Source of the DNA: Nipponacmea schrenckii
Taxonomy: Eukaryota; Mollusca; Gastropoda; Lottiidae
DNA length: 64,000 bases
Direction: 5' to 3'
NCBI GenBank assembly: GCA_030562195.1
Contig: JAUJPP010000007.1
Coordinates: forward strand, 3,038,001-3,102,000
Shown here piece after piece: positions 55,265 to 64,000 of this stretch. The notes under the pieces are model-generated. The model was not told the DNA's origin, ran no database searches, and saw only the letters and a program-made list of their open reading frames with translations. Each line of letters starts with the position of its first letter. The first letter of the stretch is position 1. The position numbers and the translations under genes were made by a program.

Positions 55265-57344
55265 CAATTCCCTGCAGAGTGTCATGAGTGAACACATACA
55301 TACATCATATGGAATTTCCATTCCATACCTAATAAGCTAATTCAGCAGTCAGTCTGTAAAATCAGAAACTTTCGCCATGCTTCACGAAAGTATAACCCAA
55401 ATAAGGTCATAAAAAGCTTAGTTTTAGTGAATAGGGACCTCAGACTTCTGATTGAAAATTGAAATGGTGAAGATTGATGCAATAAGTGTTCCCGATAAGC
55501 AATATATAAAACCTCTTTACAATCAATTTACAATTAAAAATTTATGGATATATGAATATAGTTTTAAAATTTTGGTAAAAAAGCATTGGCTAGCAATATT
55601 TTAATGTATTTAGGCCATAAGAGTTATGATTTAGGCCTACATTTATATAAAATGACGCATACTAACATTACGTCGGTATTGTTTCTTAAACTTTGCCTTA
55701 TAGAGTTATTCTAACGATTTGTAAGTGTATATTAAAGATAGATATAACTGCTGTAGATCTATAATTTTTAGACAGGTAAAACTAATAAATGCCAAGGTAA
55801 AACTTGATCTTCTGTGCTAATTTAGACCTATAAATTTAGTTTAGCCCATTTACATACACATATAACCTAAGCAATTATGTAAATAATTTATAGACTCTAT
55901 TCTTAATCGTTTCCGTTCAATAACAGTCGATGTGTAATTTCACCCACCGAGCACAACCAAAAAGGCCGACTTATCATAAATAACCCTATTCCTATTATTT
56001 TTCGGTTCTTAAAAACTAATTGTGACCGACAGATCTTCACAGATAGTAAACTGTTTTAGACCTATTCATGACATGATAAATTTAAAAAGAAATTTTTACC
56101 ATACAAATAAGTACTGAAATGAAAATAATCTGGCAACACAGTGACGTTGATCTTGACCTTGTCTGTGAAGCCTACCTACCACGTGCAGAATATGGAGAGT
56201 AGAAAGGGTTAGCAGAACATTGAATGGATATTGTTGTCATTGTAAAAAAAGGAGAACAACAGGTATGTATTGGAAATCATGATTAGATCTATAAAGACGC
56301 AACTAGATTTGTCTACTTCTTTGTGATTTAGGCCTAAATATTTAACAGCTGGAGGCGCCATTGGCGCCGGAAGCATGGAGGGCATGGGGTTTGGAAATTT
56401 TCAAAATTGGTGATAAAAGCGAGCATGTCAAAGTGAGATTTGCCTTATTTTATACTAAAATAAATGGTGTTCTCAAGGTTTGATTGAGGCATAAGATGCA
56501 GGGAAAAATGTTTTTTCAACCTTGTAGATACATTTTTAAGTTAACTGAACTACTGACCGATATCATAAGACAAGGAATGTGTGAAATGAAAGCTTATTAC
56601 ACGAATTTGAATCTCTGAGATGAGATTTTATTGTTTCATGTTATTTTAGTTTTAGTAAGATCATAATTCGGGTGAGCTGTTAATTTTACTATAGTATTTC
56701 CTGATTATCATCCCACCAAATGTCCCACGAAAAAGCACAGGCACCTTTTTTTTATATTTATGATTTGTTCATTGTATGAAATGTGGATTACAATAGATAA
56801 ATATAAAATTATTTAACTTTTTAAAGATTTAAATATGTGGTGGAAAAGAATGGAAAATAAAGACTAAAAGTAACAACGTGTTTATAGGCTAGGTCACCAT
56901 GTCATCCAATCATATGTTATTTACGATGAATTGTCCAATGAAAAATAAGGTCAAAACGTTAGGATTGTTTATGCACCAACTGACCTCGGCACTTTGTGTG
57001 TCCCTTTTCATCACCAAACACCAGAAAAAAAATAATTGAGGCAAAAAAAAAGTTGATCAGATACGATTTTGAAGTGAAGCATCGATAAGACGTGATAAAA
57101 CATTTATAAATTTATTTTTTTTAAACAAAACTAGATCAAGAAATTTTCATTTTTACCAAACCGGAACATTTAGGAACAAAATAGTTTCCGGGACGGGACG
57201 CCTGATATTGACCTTAAAACCGGGACTGTCCTGGTTTTTCCGGGACGTCTGGTAACCCTACTCTAAAAGTACAAGAAACGCATTCAAATTCACGTAAACT
57301 GCAGTGAGATATCTGGCACGGGGTGGTAATTAATCATTTGCCAC
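55265..57344. other. 3' flank and intergenic DNA
   Basis: No gene is supported. A candidate poly-A signal lies near 55786. Positions 57175-57262 look like one end of a hAT-type MITE (CCGGGACTGTCCTGG, TTTCCGGGACGTCTGGTAACC), but no partner end was found. Confidence 0.5.
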
Positions 57345-57348
57345 TTTT

Positions 57349-58770
57349 TTTTATACGCCCACATGGAAATGTGGACGTATATTGCCGTCGCCCCTGTCCT
57401 TCCGTCCGTCGGTCCGTCGGTCTGTCGGTCCGTCGGTCCGTCCACATTTGTTGTATCCACGATAGAGGCTACAGTTTTTATCCGATCTTAATGAAACTTG
57501 GTATACATGTATATATTGATAATATCTCGGTCAAGTTCGAGAATGGAAATTATCGCATGAACGGTTTTTGAGTTATTGCACTTGACTTAGTAAAAACGCG
57601 TCAAATTTGGTTTGTATCCACAATAGAGGCTACAATTTTTATCCGATCTTAATGAAACTTGGTATACATGTATATATTGATGATATCTCGGTCAAGTTCG
57701 ATAATAGAAATAGTCGCATGTGCAGTTTTTGAGTTATTGCCCTTGACTTAGTAAAAACGCATCAAATTTGGGTTGTATCCACAATAGAGGCTACAGTTTT
57801 TATCTGATCTTAATGAAACTTGGTATACATGTATATATTGATGATATCTCGGTCAAGTTCGAAAATAGAAATAATCGCATGAGCGGTTTTTGAGTTATTG
57901 CCCTTGACTTAGTAAAAACGCGTCAAATTTGGGTTGTATCCACAATAGAGGCTACAGTTTTGATCCGATCTTAATGAAACTGGGTATACATGTATATATT
58001 GATGATATCTCTGTCAAGTTCGAAAATAGAAATAATCGCATGAGCGTTTTGTGAGTTATTGCCCTTGACTTAGTAAAAACGTGTCAAATTTGGGTTGTAT
58101 CCACAATAGAGGCTACAGTTTTTATCCGATCTTAATGAAACTTGGTATACATGTATATATTGATGATATCTCGGTCAAGTTCGAAAATAGAAATAATCGC
58201 ATGAGCGGTTTTTTAGTTATTGCCCTTGTCTTAGTAAAAACGTGTCAAATTTGGGTTGTATCCACAATAGAAGCTACAGTTTTTATCCAATCTTGATGAA
58301 ACTTGGTATACATATTGATGATATCTCGGTTAAGTTCGAAAATGGAAATTATCGCATGAAAGGTTTTTGAGTTATTGCCCTTGACTTAGTAAAATACTAT
58401 TGTGGTTGTGATTTTCAAAGCATTTTGATGGAACTTGGTGTAAGCATCAGAATTGACATTAGTCAAGATTGAATTTCTGACTTTTTTAACAAATGGTTTT
58501 TGGGTTATTGCCCTTGACTTAGTAAAATTGCGTCAAAAATATTTGTGCTTGCAAAATAAGCTACAATTTTTTAATACATTGGTATGAGTATTGAAATAGA
58601 TAAGATGGTGGTCAAGTTCTAATTTGACAATTTTCCATGAACAGTTTTTTAGTTTTTGCCCTTAACTTCAATATTAATTCAGTGAGTGTATTTGAGTTAT
58701 TGCTCTATTTATTTTTCAAATTCAATGCTGCCAGTGGGCGTATGTTACCTTGCCTGGCAAGCTATCTTTT
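57349..58770 (+). repeat. T element, complete copy
   Basis: The 5' hairpin is TATACGCCCACATGGAAATG-TGGACGTATA, followed by CCGTCGG-type repeats. About seven units of about 150 bp contain AATGAAACTTGGTATACATG and ATATCTCGGTCAAGTTCGA. The last units switch to the subfamily seen at 15083-16414. The 3' end is AATGCTGCCAGTGGGCGTAT with TTGCCTGGCAAGCTATC. It is a subfamily mosaic. Confidence 0.8.
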
Positions 58771-58848
58771 TTTTTTCCATTGGTCTTCATAAATGATATG
58801 AAATGAACGATATGTTTACAAATAATATGCACAGTCCCCAGCCTTTAT

Positions 58849-60012
58849 GTTTTACATGCGGATAAGGAGAGGATCGGAGCCGGCAGTTGATTGGTTAGCA
58901 GAACTACGTCATTTATCTAAAAATAGACGGCAAGAGATATTTACCACTAGTAAATAGCCAAATGCTGTTCAAATGGCTATAGGAGCGGTCTTAACTTCCA
59001 ACAAAACTTCAATGCTCGAAATTTTTAAGAAAAGTACGGGTAAGAGAATCTTGCGGACAGGCAATTTACGTAAGATAAACATCTAAAAGACAGGCAATTA
59101 TTACGTTTTTATAAATAAATTTAGGTTAGTAGTGGGATGTAAGGTTATTTGTAATTTGTGGAACGAATCGGAAAAAGTAACCAACGGAACGGAACAGGGT
59201 CTATTCATGTTCCGTTCCCCTTAAGACTGGTAGACTTTAGTCAAGTTTAATGCGAGTGTTTGATGTCAAGTGAGAGAAAGGGAATTTGAATTGCAAAAGT
59301 TTGTTATAAGTCGAGTAGACTAGATGATACATACAGAGAAACAGAGATTATGATTTTGTTCCGTCCCGTTCCACAAAAATGACATAGGTATAAATCTGAT
59401 TTCAGTGGAACTGAACAAGAATACACCCTGTACCGTTCTGTTGCGTTCTCCAATATAGTATCATCAACATCCACCAAGAATTGTACTTGTACCTTCTAGA
59501 GCAGGGTTTCCCGTACAATAATAAATGAGGTCCACTTTGTCAGTACTTCCAATATTTTTAAGCAGTATATCCTTATCCGTATGTACAGGACATTAATGAC
59601 AAAGAGCAGAAATGGTTTGAGCAATACAGTATTATGATTTCCCTCGCAGATAACAATCCAAAATTTCAGAAGCTTATATGGCATAATGACACATCTGATG
59701 TCATTCCTGAATATGGTACGTGATGTGCAGTGTTATTATTAAGTAGGCCTACTGAAATTGACAAATATTGTCAAAAATATTGTGAAATTATAATTCACTA
59801 TTGTGATCTATTATATTGTGAACTATTTCATGGGGAAGCTGCGTGTACACAGTGCCATATTTATACTGTTTAAAAATATTAGAAGTAGTCCTACTGACAT
59901 AGTGGTTGTCCAGAGTCTCCAAAGCCATGTGCTCTGTCTATTTTTAGATCTCTGGCGTAGTCCTGATAACCAATCAACTGCCGGCTCCGATCCTCTCCTT
60001 ATCCGCATGTAG
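58849..60012. repeat. Inverted repeat of about 88 bp flanking 1 kb with an exon
   Basis: The arms 58849-58936 and 59925-60012 mirror each other: CATGCGGATAAGGAGAGGAT, CGGAGCCGGCAGTTGATTGG and TCTAAAAATAGAC. They could be the ends of a non-autonomous element or two inverted copies of a short repeat. A candidate exon (59566-59715) lies between them. Confidence 0.65.
59566..59715 (+). CDS. Candidate exon, unidentified protein
   Basis: The acceptor is TTTTTAAGCAG and the donor G|GTACGT (phase 2 in, phase 1 out). The open stretch encodes YPYPYVQDINDKEQKWFEQY, SIMISLADNNPKFQKLIWH and NDTSDVIPEYG. The aromatic-rich, globular-looking text and clean splice signals argue for a true exon. The family is not recognised. 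It might connect to the 61.1-kb terminal exon, but this is untested. Confidence 0.45.
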
Positions 60013-60111
60013 TCTTTATTATTACGATGTCTATGATTACCTCTATGTAATTCGTAGGTAAGGGCGATAACCACGCATTGGCGTATATACGTACACAGAC
60101 CCGTGGTAAGG

Positions 60112-60215
60112 ACTGTTTCAATGTTAAATCACAAAATTCAACCTTCCGTAATTTTTTCCAGAAATCTCGTTGAAAACTTTTAAATTTTCAAAATAGCATG
60201 ACCATTAAAATTTTG
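60112..60215 (-). repeat. R2 copy, inverted
   Basis: Inverted match to the R2 family (AAATCACAAAATTCAACC, CCAGAAATCTCGTTGAAA, ATAGCATGACCATTAAAAT). Downstream, two diverged direct repeats near 60405 and 60470 carry GTAAGCAAACTACTATACA and CACGGACCCGTGGTAAATA. Confidence 0.55.
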
Positions 60216-60502
60216 CAATGCAGACATCAAATTCCAAAAATTAGCCAAAAATGGGCATGCAAAAAACCCAAAAGGAAGGGAGAAACTGGGTTTCTAAAAA
60301 TAGATCAGACTAAATTATACTAAATCGTATAAAATCATAACGTCATAAGCATAAGTTTTTGTGGTCCGAGTCCGTAAACGAAATAAAAGTGGTAGGGGTT
60401 GTAAGCAAAGTACTATACACAGACCCGTTGTAAATAAACTAAATCAAGCGGTATAGGTTGTAAGCAAACTACTATACAACACGGACCCGTGGTAAATAAG
60501 AT

Positions 60503-60545
60503 ACAAGGGCATGCAAGGCAAAGAAATATACGCCCACTAGCAGCT
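60503..60545 (-). repeat. Solo 3' end of a T element
   Basis: GGCATGCAAGGCAAAGAAAT followed by ATACGCCCACTAGCAGC is the inverted 3' terminus alone. The interior and the other end are absent. Confidence 0.5.
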
Positions 60546-61063
60546 ATAGGAAATGTATATACATGTATTTAAATTAACGATACCGTAATACAAATTCAAT
60601 TGTAAAAAAAATCAGTTGGAAACTGTAACTTTGATAGTGCTCTAGAACAAATTTTGACACGTCTGTTCAGAATCTAAAGCAATAAGATCTCATTAATATG
60701 GATGCTTTTCATTGAGATCAGACAATAATTTAACGTATATTGTAGATACAATAGATGTCAACGGACGTTATTGAAGTTCGGTATTTTTATAATTATTTCT
60801 AGATGTCAATTATGCAGTCAAAATAAGAGCAAGGGATCGCAAACAATATTTCATTTTTAAAGGGAAGTAACTTATGTATTGAACAATCAATCAATACGAT
60901 TGGGCGAAAACGAAACATAAAAAAGCACAAACTTGTATGAGGAAACTCAATTGTTTCAATTTAGTCGCCAGTCTGACTGTTGAGAAGATAAGTTCAACAA
61001 TCATTCGCGGCATATATTAAACTTAAGAATTCCTTCACCATAATATCGTATATTCTGTTCACC

Positions 61064-61405
61064 GTGGCACAAAACTTAGTTTCAGTAGTCCTTGTCAGTA
61101 TTTACAGGTTGACCTATAAGGTGCAAATTTGGCTAAAGGGTACACAAAAAATACAATGTCAGATCAATTCAAAGGTCTACGGAACTTTAAGATGCAATTC
61201 TAGATTGCGTTTGAGATATCAGACAAAAGACGAGAATCCGAAAGTAGTAGGCCTATATTTCGGTTTTGACCACAAGGACCCAGACGGGAATGCTCATGAT
61301 ATGACTCGTGATACCCTTGGGCATATACCTGAAATTAAATTTACAGACAAACAAAAGGAGTATGTGAATGAAGTCTGTGAAATCTCTTGGCGTAGCGCGG
61401 AGTAA
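61064..61405 (+). CDS. Candidate terminal exon or small ORF, unidentified
   Basis: The open frame reaches a TAA at 61403-61405. A TATTTACAG acceptor at 61099-61107 suggests the coding exon may start at 61108. The text includes LTYKVQIWLKGTQKIQCQIN, NPKVVGLYFGFDHKDPDGN and EIKFTDKQKEYVNEVCEISW. AATAAA at 61431 is placed well for a poly-A signal. No family is recognised. It matches no repeat in the window. Confidence 0.4.
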   Translation: MAQNLVSVVLVSIYRLTYKVQIWLKGTQKIQCQINSKVYGTLRCNSRLRLRYQTKDENPKVVGLYFGFDHKDPDGNAHDMTRDTLGHIPEIKFTDKQKEYVNEVCEISWRSAE

Positions 61406-61439
61406 AATAACAATGTACTCTTACTGACGAATAAAGAGA

Positions 61440-62348
61440 CGTATAAAGCTAATTTATTGACTACTTTATAAAAATCTTGCAAAATTCCCGAAATCGATAG
61501 AGTTTTGAATCTTCTTGAAATTGAAAAAGAAAAGGGTGGGGGGGGGTATGTGAAATGTAGGCCTATTGTTGATGCGAATTCGAATGAATTAAATCAAGTA
61601 TTTTTCCAATCCAAGCAGATGAAACGATTAGCGGAACTCTACAATTACATGTATATTCTTTTCTGGATGGCACATAACGTCTGATTAATTCTGGATATAC
61701 CATGTATGTTTTGTTAGGTGTAGACAGTTCATCGAAAGGTCGTTCTAATTGCAAACGAACAGATATCCAATGTTTCGGAAGCATTGGTTACATTTGTTTT
61801 TATCACAATCCACAATGCTACAATAATACTATTTAAGAAATTGCTCATACCTGCCGAAATTTTAAAAAGCTGGTCCTAGTACTTACATCAATTAAATTCG
61901 AACATTTACTTCACAGTTAATATCAAATCATGACGCATGTTTTTAATGCCCAAAAAATACTATATAGTAAAGTGTTCCAAAGCCCCAATAAAATGACTTG
62001 CCTGGTATTCTTATAAAGTATAATTATTAATTAAATTACGAACCCAAGCCCTACCCTATGGAATTACATATCATACGAAAGGAATATTTGTGTTTAACAT
62101 TAAAAATATAAACTTGAACTTAAACTTGGGTCACTCTTCCAAAGTAGTATACCGATATGATTATCTACTTAAATATTAAAATAAGAAATATAAGTAAAAT
62201 TAAGGACAAAAATTAAACTAGTCAAACAAGGACAACCAATTCCAGAAGCCGGAGCATGCATAGGACATGAAAAATGGTCACACTAATTTAATAAGATCTA
62301 ATTTAATAAGTTTCAGTTAGCATTTAAAACGAATAACAAATGGGATGC
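61440..62348. other. AT-rich intergenic DNA, no feature seen
   Basis: Apart from a G run near 61540 and short chance ORFs, nothing can be supported here. Confidence 0.5.
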
Positions 62349-64000
62349 TTTTTGTACGTCCACATGCACATCGCCCCTGTCCGTCGGTCTGTCGGTCTGT
62401 CCGTCAACATTTGTTGTAGACACTATAGAAGCCACACTTTACAATGGATTTTTATACGCCCATATGAATATGTGGGCGTATATTGTCGTCGCCCCTGTCC
62501 GTCGGTCTGTCGGTCTGTCCGTCAACATTTGTTGTAGACCCAATAGAAGCTACAATTTTCAATTGATTTGAATAAAACTTGGTGGGAGAATTAGAATTTA
62601 TAAGACGGCGGTCAAGTTCGATTTTGATGATTTTTCGATGAACGGTTTTTTAGTTATTGCCCCTGCCTTTCTATTTGTTGTAGACACAATAAAAGCTACA
62701 ATTTTCAACGGATTTAGATGTAACTTGGTGTTAGGTGTTAGCATTGGAATTGATAAGAAATTGACGCTTTTTCGATGAACGCTTTTTGAATTATTGCCCT
62801 TAACTTAGTAAATCGGGTCAATAATTGATTGTGGCTGAAATAAACCTTCAATTTTCAATGGATTTTGAAGAAACTTGGTGTGAGCATTTGAGTTGAAATT
62901 ATGGGTGCTAAAGAAGAGGCTAGAATTTTCAATGGATTTTGATGAAATTTGGTGTGAGCATTGTCAAGCTTGAATTTGAAGATATTGCAATAAATGGTAT
63001 TTGAGTTTTTGCCCTTGACATATTGAGGGTGCAAAAGAAGCTACAGTCTTTAATGGATTTAAACAAAACTTGTTGCGAGCATTGGAATTTATAAGGCGAC
63101 CGTCTAGTTCGAATTTGACGATTTTTCGAGAAACTGCTCTCGAGTTATTGCCCTTGACTTGCATCAAAATTTGTTGTAGACACAATAGAAGCTACAATTT
63201 TCAATTGATTTGAATAAAACTTAGTGGGAGCATTAGAATTGATAAGACGGCTGTCAAGTTCGTTTTTGCTGATTTTTCGATGGACGGTTTTTGAGTTATT
63301 GTTGTAGACATAATAAAAGCTACAATTTTCAACGGATTTAGATGAAACTTGGCGTTAGCATTGGAATTGATAAGACAGCAGTCCAGTTCGAAATGGACGC
63401 TTTTTCGATGAACGCTTTTTATACGCCCACATGAAAATGTGGACGTATATTGCCATCACCCCTTCCCGTCCGTCGGTCTGTCGGTCCGTCCGTCAACAAT
63501 TACTTGTGTATGCGATACAGGCCAGAGTTTTTATCCGATTTGAATGAAACTTGGTATGTGTATTAATCTTGATAATATCTCGGACAAGTTCGAAAATGGC
63601 ACGATTCCAGATGTCGGCTTATGAGTTATGGCCCTTGATTAAATGAAAAAAACGTTAATATATACTTGTGTACACAATAGAAGCTATAGTTTGCATCCGA
63701 TTTTAATGAAACTTGGTATGTGTATTCATCTTGATAATATCTCAGACAAGTTCGAAAAAGGCACGATTCCAGATGTCGGTTTATGAGTTACGGCCCTTGA
63801 TTAAATGAAAAAACGTTAATATTTATTTGTGTACACAATAGAAGCTATAGTTTGCATCCGATTTTAATGAAACTTGGTATGTGTATTCATCTTGATAATA
63901 TCTCGCCAGATGTCTGTTTATGAGTTATTGCCCTTGATTTAATGAGAAAATATTAAAATTGACTTGTGTACGCAATAGAAGCTGTAGTTTTTATCCGATT
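62349..64000 (+). repeat. Nested T elements, running off the window
   Basis: Three 5' ends are visible: a decayed one at 62349 (TTTTTGTACGTCCACATGCA), a good one at 62449 (TATACGCCCATATGAATATG) and a third at 63415 (TATACGCCCACATGAAAATG). The second interrupts the first about 100 bp in. The third, of the 33443 subfamily, lies within the second's tandem units at GAACGCTTTTTATACG. No 3' end is reached. Confidence 0.8.

Noticed and set aside
61563..61784. 73-codon minus-strand ORF
   Set aside because: No splice support, no recognisable motif and no conservation that I can see; chance ORF.

Overview
The window looks like AT-rich nuclear DNA of an invertebrate animal, most likely a mollusc and perhaps a limpet-like gastropod. 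The evidence is GT-AG introns in phase-consistent genes, a very repeat-rich landscape, a repeat with TATACGCCCAC ends that I associate with molluscan genomes, and a transmembrane lectin-type gene whose juxtamembrane block I know from molluscan proteins. The species is inference. A 500-base run of N (40075-40574) marks a scaffold gap.

Layout. 1-15 kb: a minus-strand tetraspanin gene (exons 12261-12449, 1745-1933 and 1018-1152, all phase 0). Its 10.3-kb intron holds a complete 4,655-bp DNA transposon (4541-9195) with an 8-bp target duplication. That transposon carries two convergent genes: an IS3-like DDE transposase and an alpha-kinase. It sits in the first unit of a tandem array with a unit of about 470 bp. 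15-29 kb: a TATACGCCCAC repeat, two TTAA-type MITEs, a two-ORF LINE whose ORFs are separated by a 129-bp satellite, and a head-to-head pair of broken Penelope-like elements (PLEs) with a hammerhead ribozyme. 29-42 kb: a FLYWCH/MULE remnant, low-complexity tandem repeats, a 147-bp MITE, another long TATACGCCCAC repeat and isolated candidate host exons. 42-47 kb: a nearly intact second PLE with its own hammerhead motif, lying between large inverted arms. 50-55.3 kb: a four-exon plus-strand gene for a single-pass membrane protein (signal peptide, fucolectin/F5-8-like domain, Ser/Thr-rich stalk, conserved juxtamembrane block, membrane helix). 57-64 kb: more TATACGCCCAC repeats, with two candidate host exons at 59.6 and 61.1 kb.

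How it works together: most of the DNA is mobile or formerly mobile. The two host genes that can be modelled (tetraspanin and lectin-like receptor) keep intact exons and phases around large repeat-filled introns. The most unusual unit is the transposon that pairs a DDE transposase with an alpha-kinase between repeat-studded inverted ends.
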